From positions 248,001 through 312,000 of the forward strand of contig NZ_JACJVJ010000002.1 in assembly GCF_014237875.1 (NCBI RefSeq): a stretch of 64,000 nucleotides of DNA, read 5' to 3'. The translations under genes and the position numbers were made by a program. Each line of letters opens with the position of its first letter. Position 1 is the stretch's first letter. Below the pieces are notes generated by a model. The model was not told where the DNA came from and did no database searches. It was given only the letters and a program-made list of their open reading frames with translations. Positions 31,068 through 42,905 of this stretch are shown in pieces. Source of the stretch: Parasphingopyxis marina. GTDB lineage: Bacteria; Pseudomonadota; Alphaproteobacteria; Sphingomonadales; Sphingomonadaceae.

Positions 31068-31235
31068 ATGCAGTATCGCGACAATTTGATGCTCGACACC
31101 GAAATGCTCGCCCGCGCGCTGGCCGCAACGGCCGGCGTCGAATGGTCCGGACTTCGGGACTATCCGGGCTATGGCAAGAATTACTGGCGGGACAAGGCGC
31201 GCCGCTTCTTCAAGCTCGACGCCGAAGCCGCGTAA
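31068..31235 (+). CDS. small hypothetical protein (55 residues)
   Basis: ORF of 56 codons from ATG 31068 to TAA 31233-31235, with GGGAGA 5-6 bases before the start. The product begins MQYRDNLMLDTEMLARALA and contains GYGKNYWRDKARRFFKLD. It is soluble, helical, with a basic aromatic C-terminal half. It lies 105 bases after rsmD in the same orientation and is tail-to-tail with the blue-copper gene. Codon third positions are mostly G or C, as in neighbouring genes. No family recognised. Confidence 0.6.
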   Translation: MQYRDNLMLDTEMLARALAATAGVEWSGLRDYPGYGKNYWRDKARRFFKLDAEAA

Positions 31236-31248
31236 CCCAACCCGCTTT

Positions 31249-31641
31249 TCAGCGCACGACGATATCGCCGCTCATGCCGAACGTCGTGTGCATGAAGTGC
31301 GAACAGTGCACCTCATATTCGCCGGGCTCGGCGAGCATCACATAGATATCGGCGCTCTGGCCGCCATCCAGTTCGATCCTTCCGCGGTCCAGCATCTCGG
31401 CCGCGCCCGGCCCCAGTTCCGCAGCCTCGAAGAAATCACGAGCCGCGAAATTGTGCCCGCCATCCGAACCGTTCACGAAATGCAGCCGATAGGGGCGCCC
31501 ATGGTCGAGTTCGATCGTCTCGGGCGTGAAGGCGAAGCTCGACAAGGTAACCGTCACGGTTTCCGCCTGCGACCAATCGATCTGGGCAGGAGCGGCGGTC
31601 GGTAAAATCAGAAAAACGAGCAAAATCAGGTATCGACGCAT
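31249..31641 (-). CDS. secreted blue-copper (cupredoxin) protein
   Basis: Periplasmic electron-transfer-type protein of 130 residues. Signal peptide 1-20 ends AAPAQ. Type-1 copper ligands are readable as His63 (GGHNF), Cys113, His118 and Met123, with the Cys-x4-His-x4-Met spacing of plastocyanin/pseudoazurin-like domains. The extra loop about 66-92 is unusual for a minimal cupredoxin. Partner is unknown. Start 31641 gives a clean signal peptide, while the longer frame to 31668 does not. Confidence 0.85.
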   Translation of the reverse strand: MRRYLILLVFLILPTAAPAQIDWSQAETVTVTLSSFAFTPETIELDHGRPYRLHFVNGSDGGHNFAARDFFEAAELGPGAAEMLDRGRIELDGGQSADIYVMLAEPGEYEVHCSHFMHTTFGMSGDIVVR

Positions 31642-31758
31642 GGCGGCGCTCCTCGTTTCTACCCCCAATCCACCTCTTAGCCGATTTCGCCGCTTCGCTA
31701 TAGCATATTGGTGACGAGCGGCTTGCCGCCGGCGGTTCCGTTCCCTAACTGTTCACGG

Positions 31759-34032
<2,274 letters not shown>

Positions 34033-34091
34033 CCGAGCTTGCCAGCGCCGGGACGCGCGATCATGATCCCCACAAGAAAAGGGAGCAGATC

Positions 34092-35633
34092 ATGACCGAC
34101 CATTCCGATTCCCAATCCGGCACCACACGCCGCGACGTCCTGCGCGCCTCGATGATGGCGGGCGCCGCCGCCTCGCTCTGGCCCGCGAGCATGGCCCTGG
34201 CGACCTCTCCGCATCATGATGCGATCCGGGCCGCCGCGCTCGCCAATCGCGAGGCGGATATCGCCCGCATCCAGGACTGGATCCGCCTGCCCTCGATCGC
34301 CGCGGAAAACCTCAACATGCCGGACGGCGCCGAATATATGGCGGAAATGATCCGCGAGGTCGGCTTTACCGACGTCGAAATCGTGGCGACGGACGGCCAT
34401 CCCGGCGTGTTCGGGCTGATGGACAACGGCGCCGAACGGACACTCGGCATCTACTTCATGTACGACGTCAAACAGTTCGATCCCTCGGAGTGGCGTTCTC
34501 ATCCGATCGAGGCACATATTGTCGAAGTCGATGGCTTCGGCCGCGCGATCATGGGGCGCGGCGCGGTCAACCAGAAAGGTCCCGAAGCGACCTTCCTCGC
34601 GGCGTTGCGCGCGATGCGCGATGCCGGGGTCGCGCCGCCGGTCAACCTGGTCTTCGTCGCGGAGGGAGAGGAGGAGATCGCCTCACCCAATTTCCACCAA
34701 ATTCTCGCTCGGCCGCATATCCGCGACGCCTTCGCGCGCGCCGAGGGCGTATTCATGCCCAGCGCATCGCAAGGCGCCAACGGGGAGGTGACGGTCAACC
34801 TCGGCGCCAAGGGCGCGGTCGAACTGGAAATAGTCTCAAGCGGCGAAAGCTGGGGCCGCGGGCCGACCCACGACATCCATTCGAGCCTCAACCCAATCGT
34901 CGACTCCCCGGCCTGGCGCCTCGTCAACGCGCTCAACACGCTAACCACCGACATGGGTAACCGTCCGGCGGTCGACGGCTGGTACGAGAATGTACGTGCG
35001 CTCACCGACCGCGAACGCGCGCTCGCCGTCGGATGGGCGCGACGCGCCGACGAAACCGCGCTGATGTCGGCACTCGGCGTCTCGCACTGGGTTGACGATA
35101 TGGACTTCGAGGACGCGATCGTGCGGCTCGCGCAGGAACCCTCGATCAACATCCAGGGGCTGGTCGGCGGCTATACGGGGCCCGGCGGCAAGACCATCCT
35201 GCCGCACCGGGCTGTAGCCAAGATCGATCTGCGCCTCGTTCCCAACCAGACGCGCGAGGAAGCCGAACGCAAACTGCGCGCGCATCTCGATGCGGCGGGC
35301 TATCCGGATATCGAGGTGAATGTTTCCGGCGGCTATGGCCCGACCGAGACAGCCGAAGACAGCCGTCTCATCCAGAGCCAACTTGCCGCCTATAGCGCCC
35401 TCGGCGTCGAGACGGCGATAAACCCGCGCGTCGCCGGTTCGTGGCCGGGCGTAACCTTCACCGCCCCGCCGCTCTCAAAACCCGCCGGCCATTTCGGCAT
35501 GGGCTATGGCACCGGTGCCCACGCGCCGAACGAGTATTTCGTGATCGAACCGACACGCGAGGGCATCGCCGGCATCACCGATGCGACCATGAGCTATGTC
35601 GAGATGCTGTACCAGCTGGCGAGCGCCGCCTAG
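34092..35633 (+). CDS. Tat-exported M20-family peptidase-like hydrolase
   Basis: 513 residues. N-terminal TRRDVLRASMMAGAAAS is a twin-arginine-type signal, predicting folded export to the periplasm. The fold pattern is M20 (ArgE/DapE/CPG2). However, the first metal/catalytic motif, normally GHxDVQ, reads FMYDVKQ (Met123 at the His position), and the metal-bridging Asp of GRGAxDxKG is Asn160 (GRGAVNQKG). GEEE (192-195) and a late GAHAPNE are kept. It may use a different metal set or be a specialised subfamily. GGGAGCAG upstream supports ATG 34092. Confidence 0.82.
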   Translation: MTDHSDSQSGTTRRDVLRASMMAGAAASLWPASMALATSPHHDAIRAAALANREADIARIQDWIRLPSIAAENLNMPDGAEYMAEMIREVGFTDVEIVATDGHPGVFGLMDNGAERTLGIYFMYDVKQFDPSEWRSHPIEAHIVEVDGFGRAIMGRGAVNQKGPEATFLAALRAMRDAGVAPPVNLVFVAEGEEEIASPNFHQILARPHIRDAFARAEGVFMPSASQGANGEVTVNLGAKGAVELEIVSSGESWGRGPTHDIHSSLNPIVDSPAWRLVNALNTLTTDMGNRPAVDGWYENVRALTDRERALAVGWARRADETALMSALGVSHWVDDMDFEDAIVRLAQEPSINIQGLVGGYTGPGGKTILPHRAVAKIDLRLVPNQTREEAERKLRAHLDAAGYPDIEVNVSGGYGPTETAEDSRLIQSQLAAYSALGVETAINPRVAGSWPGVTFTAPPLSKPAGHFGMGYGTGAHAPNEYFVIEPTREGIAGITDATMSYVEMLYQLASAA

Positions 35634-35636
35634 CCG

Positions 35637-36245
35637 CTACGCGCAGCCCTCGACATACTGGATGCTGGGCCCACCGGCGTGGATCACCTGCACCGTGCCG
35701 TCCTCGCCAACTTCGTAGCGGATGCCACGCGCGTTCGCGTCCTGGACATAGGGGCCCTCGGGCGTGCCCGTGGACCAGACGGTCAGATATTCGCCGGGTG
35801 CTTCGACATAGGTGTGCGGTGATGCCTGAATAGCTTCGCCATAGGCCGCGCGCACTGCGGCTGACGTCGCGCCGACGGTTAGCCCCGCATCGGTTTCCAC
35901 ACCGGGATCGATGATCGAAACACGGGTAAGAACGCCCTGCTCGATCATCAACAGCAGGCCTTCGGGCGCGCGTTGCGGACGGAACTGGCTGCAGGATTCC
36001 GGATCCGGGCCACCGACGGCTTCGGGGTTCGCATCCTCACCGAACTCGGCCGTGATCTCGTCGACCGTCATGCCGATCCGCAGGGCGCCATAGCCCTCCG
36101 CCGTCAGCTGCGGTTCTTCGGCGGTTTCGGCAGCTTGCGCCGTTTCGGCGGCCTCTGCGCCGCTATCGCCGGCTTCGGATGCGGGTTCGCTCGAACAGGC
36201 TGTCAGCGATATCGCGGCCAGTGTCGCAATCGTCAATCTAAGCAT
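35637..36245 (-). CDS. putative lipoprotein of unknown function
   Basis: 202 residues. The N-terminus MLRLTIATLAAISLTACSS has a lipobox (LTAC, Cys17), so it is a lipid-anchored envelope protein. A 30-residue Ala/Glu-rich linker follows, then a globular part beginning GYGALRIGMTVDEI with GLTVGATSAAVRAAYGE later, a pair of related 'GxLxVGxT' motifs suggestive of a duplicated small domain. Only two cysteines (CSQF and the penultimate residue) could form a disulfide. Function unknown. Ends 3 bases from the convergent M20 gene. Confidence 0.75.
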   Translation of the reverse strand: MLRLTIATLAAISLTACSSEPASEAGDSGAEAAETAQAAETAEEPQLTAEGYGALRIGMTVDEITAEFGEDANPEAVGGPDPESCSQFRPQRAPEGLLLMIEQGVLTRVSIIDPGVETDAGLTVGATSAAVRAAYGEAIQASPHTYVEAPGEYLTVWSTGTPEGPYVQDANARGIRYEVGEDGTVQVIHAGGPSIQYVEGCA

Positions 36246-36353
36246 CTTGAATCTCCTGCCTTTATCCATTCAATCTACAGCAGCAAGCAGCGCTTGTCCC
36301 GTTGAAAGCGAGCCTCGCTTGCGGCCCGCTATCGCCGCCTCTTAGAAGAGATA

Positions 36354-37652
36354 ATGGCCGACGCCCCGCACCCGTTCCAAATCCCCAATTTCCGAGCCTA
36401 TTGGGCGTCGCGCCTGGCGATGACGCTCGGCCAATATGCGATGATGCTGATTATCGGCTGGCAAGCATACAACCTGGCGCGCGATGGCGGCATGAGCGTC
36501 GGCGGTGCTTCGGGGCAGCTCGCGATCATCGGCCTGTTGCAATTTGTGCCGCTGTTCCTGCTGACGCCCTTTGCGGGTCTCGCCGCCGACCGGTTCGACC
36601 GGCGAAATTTTTCGCGGCTGATGCTGCTGGTCCAGATCGCCTGTGCCGGCGCGCTGGCAACCTTCACATGGCTCGATGCGATGAGCTTGCCGATCCTGTT
36701 CGTGATCGCGGTTCTGCTCGGGATCGGCCGCGCCTTCGCGGGCCCTGCGCTCGCGGCGTTGGCACCTAACCTGGTGCCGCGAGAGGTGCTGCCCAACGCC
36801 ATCGCGCTTTCATCGATCGCCTGGCAATCGGGGATGATCGTCGGGCCGGCGATCGGCGGTTATCTCTACGTCGTCGAGCCCGCCCTGCCCTATGCAGCGA
36901 CATTTGCCCTGTTCCTGCTCTCGTTTATCGCGCTCGGCTTTATCGGCCAGGTGCCCCGCCCGAAAATCACCGGCTCCCCCCGCCCCATCGGCCAGGTTGT
37001 CGAAGGACTGCGCTATGTCCGCCTCAACAAGATGGTGCTGGGCGCGATCACGCTGGACCTGTTCGCCGTTTTCCTTGCCGGCGCGACCGCGCTGTTCCCG
37101 GTCTATGCCCGCGACGTGCTGGACGTCGGCGCGCGCGGGCTCAGCCAGCTTGCCGCAGCTCCCGCCATCGGTGCCGCGCTTACCGCGCTCTGGTTCTCGT
37201 TCAAGCCGCTCAAGAACAATGTCGGGCCCAAAATGCTCTGGTCTGTCGCGCTGTTCGGGCTTGCGACAATCATTTTCGGCTTTTCGACCTGGATGCCGCT
37301 GTCGCTCGCCGCGCTGGTGGTCGTCGGATCGGCCGATATGTTCTCGGTCTATATCCGCCAGTCGCTGATTCAGCTCCACACGCCGGACGACATGCGCGGG
37401 CGGGTGTCTTCGGTCTCGATGCTGACCATATCTGCCTCGAACGAATTCGGCGATTTCTTCTCCGGCGGCCTCGCATGGATATTCGGGCCGATCTTTGCCG
37501 TCGTTTCGGGAGGTATCGGCGCGATTGCGACGGTGCTATTATGGGCGCGATGGTTTCCGGTTCTGCGACATACGCGGACTTTCGATCCGCCAGACCATCT
37601 TGTCGACGACGCCGAAACCCCAGAACAAACTTTGCAGGAGACTTTGACGTGA
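36354..37652 (+). CDS. MFS exporter (EntS/MFS_3-like)
   Basis: 432 residues with about 12 membrane helices. [16 protein letters not shown] at the start and [12 protein letters not shown] (motif A in loop 2-3) are typical of the MFS_3 group that includes the enterobactin exporter EntS. There is no siderophore biosynthesis here, so the cargo is unknown. It is coupled to cysK by a GTGA overlap, which might hint at a sulfur-compound substrate, but this is weak inference. Confidence 0.85.
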   Translation: MADAPHPFQIPNFRAYWASRLAMTLGQYAMMLIIGWQAYNLARDGGMSVGGASGQLAIIGLLQFVPLFLLTPFAGLAADRFDRRNFSRLMLLVQIACAGALATFTWLDAMSLPILFVIAVLLGIGRAFAGPALAALAPNLVPREVLPNAIALSSIAWQSGMIVGPAIGGYLYVVEPALPYAATFALFLLSFIALGFIGQVPRPKITGSPRPIGQVVEGLRYVRLNKMVLGAITLDLFAVFLAGATALFPVYARDVLDVGARGLSQLAAAPAIGAALTALWFSFKPLKNNVGPKMLWSVALFGLATIIFGFSTWMPLSLAALVVVGSADMFSVYIRQSLIQLHTPDDMRGRVSSVSMLTISASNEFGDFFSGGLAWIFGPIFAVVSGGIGAIATVLLWARWFPVLRHTRTFDPPDHLVDDAETPEQTLQETLT

Positions 37653-38566
37653 AGGCAGCAAATATCCTCGAGACGATCGGCAACACCCCCCATATCCGGA
37701 TGCAACGCCTGTTCGCCGGCGCTGAGGTGTGGATCAAGTCAGAACGCGCCAATCCCGGCGGATCGATCAAGGACCGTATCGCGCTTTCGATGATCGAGGA
37801 TGCCGAGGCTTCCGGCGCGTTGAAACCCGGCGGCAAGATCGTCGAGCCGACATCGGGCAATACCGGCATCGGCCTCGCTATGGTGGCCGCGGTCAAAGGC
37901 TATGAGCTGGTGCTCGTCATGCCGGAAAGCATGTCGATAGAACGGCGGCGGCTGATGCTGTCCTACGGCGCGAAATTCGATCTGACCCCCAAGGAAAAGG
38001 GCATGAAGGGCGCAATCGAACGGGCGCAGGAACTCGTCGCCGCTTCGGACAATGCCTGGATGCCGCAACAGTTCGACAATCCGGCCAATATCGCCGTACA
38101 TGTCAGAACGACCGCCGAAGAGATTTTGGCCGATTTCGCCGACACCCCGATCGACGTGCTGATTACCGGCGTCGGCACGGGCGGGCATCTGACGGGGTGT
38201 GCGGAAACGCTCAAAAAAGCCTGGCCGGAGATGAAAGCCTATGCCGTCGAGCCGACGCTCTCGCCGGTCATTTCGGGTGGTCAGCCAGGCCCCCACCCGA
38301 TCCAGGGCATCGGCGCGGGATTCATACCGGAAAATCTGCACACGAGCGCTATCGACGGCGCGATCGAGGTCGATCCCGAAGACGCCAAGGAAATGGCCCG
38401 GCGGGCGGCGCGCGAAGAAGGCATGCTGATCGGCATCAGTTCCGGCGCGACCCTGGCGGCCATCGCGCAGAAACTGCCGGAACTCGAGGGCAAGCGCATA
38501 CTCGGCTTCAACTACGATACCGGCGAGCGCTATCTTTCGGTCCCGGACTTCCTGCCGGAGGAATAG
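37649..38566 (+). CDS. cysK: cysteine synthase A
   Basis: PLP enzyme making L-cysteine from O-acetylserine and sulfide. It has 305 residues from GTG 37649 (GTGA overlap with the MFS stop). SIKDR carries the PLP lysine (Lys41), PTSGNTG is the substrate loop, GTGGHLTG the phosphate site and GISSGA the C-terminal PLP pocket. The length is that of CysK rather than CysM with extensions. No serine acetyltransferase gene adjoins. Confidence 0.95.
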   Translation: MKAANILETIGNTPHIRMQRLFAGAEVWIKSERANPGGSIKDRIALSMIEDAEASGALKPGGKIVEPTSGNTGIGLAMVAAVKGYELVLVMPESMSIERRRLMLSYGAKFDLTPKEKGMKGAIERAQELVAASDNAWMPQQFDNPANIAVHVRTTAEEILADFADTPIDVLITGVGTGGHLTGCAETLKKAWPEMKAYAVEPTLSPVISGGQPGPHPIQGIGAGFIPENLHTSAIDGAIEVDPEDAKEMARRAAREEGMLIGISSGATLAAIAQKLPELEGKRILGFNYDTGERYLSVPDFLPEE

Positions 38567-38583
38567 CAGGAGGAACCGCTCCC

Positions 38584-39333
38584 ATGTGCGTGTTGGCGTT
38601 CGCGTGGAATGCGCATTCCGATTGGCCGCTGGTCGTCATAGGCAATCGCGACGAACTGCACGCCCGCCCTGCGGCCCCCCTTGCGCGCTGGGACAATCCT
38701 TCGCACATCATCGCCGGGCGCGATATCGAACAGGGCGGCACCTGGCTCGGCGTTTCGGCAGAGGGCCGGCTCGCCGTGATCACCAACCGCGCGAATCCCA
38801 ACGGCCGGGCGCCAGACAAAGCATCGCGCGGCGCGCTCGTGCTGGATGTACTGGCAGGCACCGGGCGTTATGCTCGGCCCCGCGAAAACGACTTGGAGGA
38901 CTTCAATCCCTTCAACCTGATCACCGTAGACGGCAATAGCGCGCAATTTCTCTCGAACCGACCGGGACCTTTGCGAACACGGCTCGGGCCCGGTCTCTAT
39001 GGCCTTTCCAACGGTGCGCTCGACGATCCCTGGCCCAAGATCGAGCGAATCAAGGCGATGCTCGAGGATTGGTTGCGATCCGGAAAAGACGACCAGGGCG
39101 CGCTGCTGGACTGGATGCGGTCCGACGATTCGCCACAGGTGGAACCGCGCCAAGCCGATCTCAGTCCGATCTTCATCCGCAATCCCGTTTACGGCACGCG
39201 CTGCAGCACCATCGCGGCGGTTAATGCGCGGGGCAAGGGCTGGATCGTAGAGCGAAGCTATGACGCCGAAGGCACGCCGACAGGCGAAACGCGGATCGCA
39301 TTCGATTGGCCGCGCGAACGGCTGTCAGCCTAG
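38584..39333 (+). CDS. NRDE (TANGO2-like) family protein
   Basis: 249 residues starting MCVLAFAW, with the signature GNRDE at 20-24 and Cys2 next to the initiator, a residue conserved in the family and a candidate N-terminal nucleophile. Eukaryotic TANGO2 homologues are linked to haem or lipid handling; the bacterial role is unresolved. Other family segments: GGTWLGVS and the RPGP turn. It is 17 bases after cysK with AGGAGGA before the ATG, so it probably belongs to the same transcript. Confidence 0.9.
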   Translation: MCVLAFAWNAHSDWPLVVIGNRDELHARPAAPLARWDNPSHIIAGRDIEQGGTWLGVSAEGRLAVITNRANPNGRAPDKASRGALVLDVLAGTGRYARPRENDLEDFNPFNLITVDGNSAQFLSNRPGPLRTRLGPGLYGLSNGALDDPWPKIERIKAMLEDWLRSGKDDQGALLDWMRSDDSPQVEPRQADLSPIFIRNPVYGTRCSTIAAVNARGKGWIVERSYDAEGTPTGETRIAFDWPRERLSA

Positions 39334-39336
39334 TCG

Positions 39337-40032
39337 CTAGTTCCCGCCACGACGCATATCAGGTGGGAGAAGATTTTCGGGCGAATCGCCATCGAGCTCG
39401 GGAAGGCGGGGATCGGGTTCGTAATATTCGGGATCGGGCAATTCGGGATCGAATTCTTCCTTTTCGCGATCGGGGAAACGCAGTTCGTCTTCCTGGCTGT
39501 CGGCGCGCGCGACGAGATCCGCATCGGCGAGCCGATCGATGATCATGTCCGCGCCGGTCATCCGCGAGACCATCCCCCGCCCGCCCACCGTCGGCTGTGC
39601 GACGAAATCCAGTTCCGCGGTCAGCCTGCGGCTATAGTTGAAAGCCGGTTCGGTGCCGCGCGGCAGCTCGAGCACGAGCCGACCCTCGCAGCGCGCTTCT
39701 TCGGTACTTTCGTTGAAGTTCACCAGATGAGCACCCTCGATACGGGCCACGGTTCCGGTTTCGAGCCGCGACAACATCTCGCCGTCGTCCTCGCGCGTGG
39801 TGCGCGCACGACTGAAGATACGCTGGCGAATGGAATCGACCGTCGATTGGGCGCTGCACAGCCGCTCGCCAGGCGACATCGCCGCGAGATCGTCGGTAGC
39901 GCTTTCGGGGGCCGCCTCGTCTATGCCGCCATCATAATCGCCGAGCCCCATGCTCATCGCTGCGAAATAGGCAGCCGTCGCGACGATCACGACGCCCAAA
40001 ATCCCGAGAATCCAGTGGGCTTTGCGAGACAC
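39337..40032 (-). CDS. membrane-anchored hypothetical protein with acidic Pro-rich tail
   Basis: 231 residues from GTG 40032, supported by AGGAG 11-15 bases upstream. One N-terminal membrane helix (7-28) then a predicted periplasmic domain with two cysteines (CSAQ near 59; CEGR near 115). The last about 50 residues are acidic, with repeated D/E-P and tyrosines (ELPDPEYYEPDPRLPEL). No family recognised. Ends 3 bases from the convergent NRDE gene. Confidence 0.7.
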   Translation of the reverse strand: MSRKAHWILGILGVVIVATAAYFAAMSMGLGDYDGGIDEAAPESATDDLAAMSPGERLCSAQSTVDSIRQRIFSRARTTREDDGEMLSRLETGTVARIEGAHLVNFNESTEEARCEGRLVLELPRGTEPAFNYSRRLTAELDFVAQPTVGGRGMVSRMTGADMIIDRLADADLVARADSQEDELRFPDREKEEFDPELPDPEYYEPDPRLPELDGDSPENLLPPDMRRGGN

Positions 40033-40108
40033 CCTTATCCTCTCCTGCCGATTTGCGGCTTTTAGGGGAAATGGCAGCGCACCGTCTAGCGCGGCGCGCT
40101 GAACCGTA

Positions 40109-40555
40109 TCAACCGCCGGGCAGCAGGCCGAGTTGCTGCATGACCGAAAGCTGGTCGTACCAAACCCGCTCGTTGGTTATGCCATCATCGTCGAAGGTGA
40201 AGAGCGCGGCCATGCGAATCCGGAAATCCTTGCCGGTGGGCGGGATTTCGGTACCGCCCAGTTTCAGCGGCCCCTTATGCGTGCCCATCAGCCAGAATTC
40301 GACCAGCACGCCATCGTCGGTATGATGGAATTCGATCGGTTCGTTGCGTTGGTCCGGAAAGGACGCGCGGGATATCTCGTAATATTTGCGGACTTCCTCT
40401 TCGCCCTCGAACACAGTGCCGCTCGGGATCAGCTCGTAACGCGGATGGGTGAAGGTCTCGATCGTCCGGTCGAACTCATGGACGTTCTCCGATTCCATAT
40501 GATCGCGGACGACCTCTTCCCGCCAAGTGCGGACGACTTCGGAAACTCCCGTCAT
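40109..40555 (-). CDS. SnoaL-like / NTF2-superfamily protein
   Basis: 148 residues with the SnoaL polyketide-cyclase pattern: helices with [30 protein letters not shown], and a C-terminal sheet with [12 protein letters not shown] and the aromatic [14 protein letters not shown]. Such cone-shaped domains are small-molecule isomerases, hydrolases or binders. The start overlaps the acyl-CoA dehydrogenase stop (ATGA), so it likely acts on, or regulates, the same CoA pathway. Confidence 0.82.
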   Translation of the reverse strand: MTGVSEVVRTWREEVVRDHMESENVHEFDRTIETFTHPRYELIPSGTVFEGEEEVRKYYEISRASFPDQRNEPIEFHHTDDGVLVEFWLMGTHKGPLKLGGTEIPPTGKDFRIRMAALFTFDDDGITNERVWYDQLSVMQQLGLLPGG

Positions 40556-42354
40556 GCGGCCACGAACATTTCGGGATCGAGCGCCATCAGGCTTTCCGAA
40601 CCGCCTTCGATCTTCGCACGATGCGCACCGGCCTCGGGCATGATGCGCTCGGCATAGAAGCGCGCCGTCACGAGCTTGGCTTCATGGAAGGCCTTGTCTT
40701 CGGCGCCTGCGGTGATGGCCGCCGCGCTCGCCTTGGCCATGCGCAGCCACATCAGGCCCAGGGTGACGACGCCCATAAGCTCCATATAGCTGTATGCCGC
40801 AGCGCCGGCATTGTTGAAGTTCTGCATCGAATTCTGCATCAGCCACATCGTTGCCGCCTGCAGCTCTCCATTGGCCTTGGCGAGCGCCGCGCCGACCTGT
40901 TTGACCGTATCGTCCTCGCTATCCTCGCCGGCTTCCTGCGCGACGAGTGCGAGATAGCCCTGGACCGCTCGCCCGCCATTCTGTGCCAGCTTGCGGCCGA
41001 CCAGATCCATGGCTTGGACACCGTTGGTGCCTTCATAGATCATCGAAATCCGGGCATCGCGGACATATTGCTCCATCCCCCATTCGCGGATGTAGCCATG
41101 GCCGCCATAGACCTGCTGCGAGATCGTCGCGACATAATAGCCTTTGTCGGTGACATAACCCTTGATCACCGGCGTGAGCAGGGAGATCAAGTCATCGGCC
41201 TGCTGCCGCTCCTCCTCGGTCTGGGCGAGATGGATAAGATCGACCTGCAGCGCGCCCCACAGGCACAGCGCCCGGGCCCCTTCGAGATAGGCCTTCGACT
41301 CCATCAACATCCGGCGTACGTCAGGATGGACGAAAATCGGATCGGCTTTTTCTTCAGGATCCACAGGGCCGGTCAGCGCCCGGCCCTGACGGCGATCCTT
41401 CGCATATTGAACCGCGTTCTGGAACGCGACTTCGCCCTGGGCCAGGCCCTGGAGACCCACGCCGAGCCGCGCCGCGTTCATCATGATGAACATGGCGGCA
41501 AGGCCCTTATTTTCTTCGCCGACCATGAAGCCGGTCGCGCCGTCATAGTTCATGACGCAGGTCGAATTGCCGTGGATGCCCATCTTTTCTTCGATCGATC
41601 CGCACGATACGCCATTGCGCGCCCCGAGCGAGCCATCGTCGCCGACCATGAACTTAGGCACGATAAACAGCGAGATACCTTTGGAGCTGTCCGGCGCGCC
41701 GGGCGTTTTCGCCAGTACGAGATGGATGATGTTTTCGGTCAGGTCATGCTCGCCGGCCGAGATGAAAATCTTGGTGCCGGTAATGGCATAGCTGCCGTCG
41801 GCCTGCGGCTCGGCCTTGGTACGGATCATCCCGAGATCGGTGCCGCATTGCGGCTCGGTCAGGTTCATCGTGCCGCCCCATTCGCCCGAAATCATCTTCG
41901 GCAGGTATTTTTCCTGCTGTTCCTGCGATCCCTTGGTGATGATCGAAGCGACGGCACCCATCGTCAGCCCCTGGTACATGGCGAAGGCCATGTTCGAGCT
42001 GATCAGATATTCCTCGAAGGCCGTCGAAAGCACATGCGGCAAACCCTGTCCGCCAAATTCCGGCGGTGCCGACAGCGTCGTCCAGCCCCCGGCGATGAAC
42101 TCGTCATAGGCGGCCTTGAAGCCCGTGGGCGTCGTTACCGATCCGTCGTCATGGCGGGTGCAGCCTTCCTCGTCGCCCACCTGATTCAGCGGGAAGAGTT
42201 TTTCGGCGCAGAATTTGCCGCCTTCGGTGAGGATCGCGTCGACCATATCGGCGGTTGCGTTTTCAAAGCCCGGCAAGTTCGAATAGCGCTCAAGACCGAC
42301 GACCTGGTCGAGCACATAACGGCTGTCGCGGACGGGGGGCGTATATTGGGGCAT
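40552..42354 (-). CDS. acyl-CoA dehydrogenase (DmdC-like, C-terminally extended)
   Basis: 600 residues, larger than the 380-400 of core acyl-CoA dehydrogenases and matching the extended group that includes 3-methylthiopropanoyl-CoA dehydrogenase (DmdC). FAD motif [12 protein letters not shown] and [30 protein letters not shown] are visible; the Glu of YEGTNG fits the catalytic base. A C-terminal helical domain (about 460-600) completes it. Chain length specificity is unknown. Regulated likely by the adjacent MerR gene. Confidence 0.9.
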   Translation of the reverse strand: MPQYTPPVRDSRYVLDQVVGLERYSNLPGFENATADMVDAILTEGGKFCAEKLFPLNQVGDEEGCTRHDDGSVTTPTGFKAAYDEFIAGGWTTLSAPPEFGGQGLPHVLSTAFEEYLISSNMAFAMYQGLTMGAVASIITKGSQEQQEKYLPKMISGEWGGTMNLTEPQCGTDLGMIRTKAEPQADGSYAITGTKIFISAGEHDLTENIIHLVLAKTPGAPDSSKGISLFIVPKFMVGDDGSLGARNGVSCGSIEEKMGIHGNSTCVMNYDGATGFMVGEENKGLAAMFIMMNAARLGVGLQGLAQGEVAFQNAVQYAKDRRQGRALTGPVDPEEKADPIFVHPDVRRMLMESKAYLEGARALCLWGALQVDLIHLAQTEEERQQADDLISLLTPVIKGYVTDKGYYVATISQQVYGGHGYIREWGMEQYVRDARISMIYEGTNGVQAMDLVGRKLAQNGGRAVQGYLALVAQEAGEDSEDDTVKQVGAALAKANGELQAATMWLMQNSMQNFNNAGAAAYSYMELMGVVTLGLMWLRMAKASAAAITAGAEDKAFHEAKLVTARFYAERIMPEAGAHRAKIEGGSESLMALDPEMFVAA

Positions 42355-42376
42355 GGTTTCCTATCCTGTGATTTGC

Positions 42377-42820
42377 TTAGGCGCGCTTTTTCGCGGCTTC
42401 TTCTTTGTCCGCTTCCTCGACAAGGTCGACGAAGTTCTCGAGTTCGGCGATCGACGAATCGATATCAACACGCTGGCTTTTCAGCGTTTCGATGCGCGTC
42501 CGACATTTTTCCAGCGTCACTGCGCGCTGTTTCGTCCGGCCGTCGCCGAGATCGTAAAGATCGATCATTTCGCGAATATCGGCAAGGCTGAATCCGACAC
42601 GCTTGGCGCGCAGGATCCAGGCGAGCCGGGCACGGTCGCGTTTGGTGTACACGCGCGAAAGGCCGTGCCGTTCCGGCGAAATCAACCCTTCATCCTCATA
42701 AAAGCGCAGCGCGCGCGGCGTTACGCCGAACTCGGCGGAAAGGTCCGAGATGGTGAAGGTTTCGCGATTTTTTGCGTCGGGCGTGTCGATGCCCGCTTCG
42801 GGGAGGGTTCTGCTAGCCAT
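42377..42820 (-). CDS. MerR-family transcriptional regulator (LiuR-like)
   Basis: 147 residues. Winged helix-turn-helix FTISDLSAEFGVTPRALRFYEDEGLI at 22-47, then RARLAWILRAKRVGFSLADIREMIDLYD, and a C-terminal coiled coil (about 100-140). No cysteine pattern for metals. MerR proteins of this sort (LiuR/PsrA-like logic) control branched-chain amino acid or fatty acid catabolism by sensing acyl-CoAs. It precedes the acyl-CoA dehydrogenase by 22 bases in the same orientation, and a palindrome lies just upstream. Confidence 0.88.
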   Translation of the reverse strand: MASRTLPEAGIDTPDAKNRETFTISDLSAEFGVTPRALRFYEDEGLISPERHGLSRVYTKRDRARLAWILRAKRVGFSLADIREMIDLYDLGDGRTKQRAVTLEKCRTRIETLKSQRVDIDSSIAELENFVDLVEEADKEEAAKKRA

Positions 42821-42842
42821 AGTCCCCGAGACTTAGATACCG

Positions 42843-42858
42843 TTCACGTTAACGTCAA
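42843..42858. promoter_or_regulatory. palindromic MerR operator (TTSACGTTAACGTSAA)
   Basis: TTCACGTTAACGTCAA is symmetric at all positions except the third from each end. It begins 23 bases upstream of the MerR start. On the minus strand TTGACG within it can serve as -35 with TAAGTC 17 bases on as a -10, so binding would cover the promoter. It resembles, from memory, the LiuR-type consensus with two ACGT cores. Confidence 0.6.
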
Positions 42859-42905
42859 GCTATGACGCTACGGCAAGGCTGGAAGGTTTTCTCGGCGCCG
42901 CGGGG

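Noticed and set aside
40621-42591. 656-codon plus-strand open frame
   Set aside because: Antisense to the acyl-CoA dehydrogenase and MerR genes; composition is His/Arg-rich shadow sequence.
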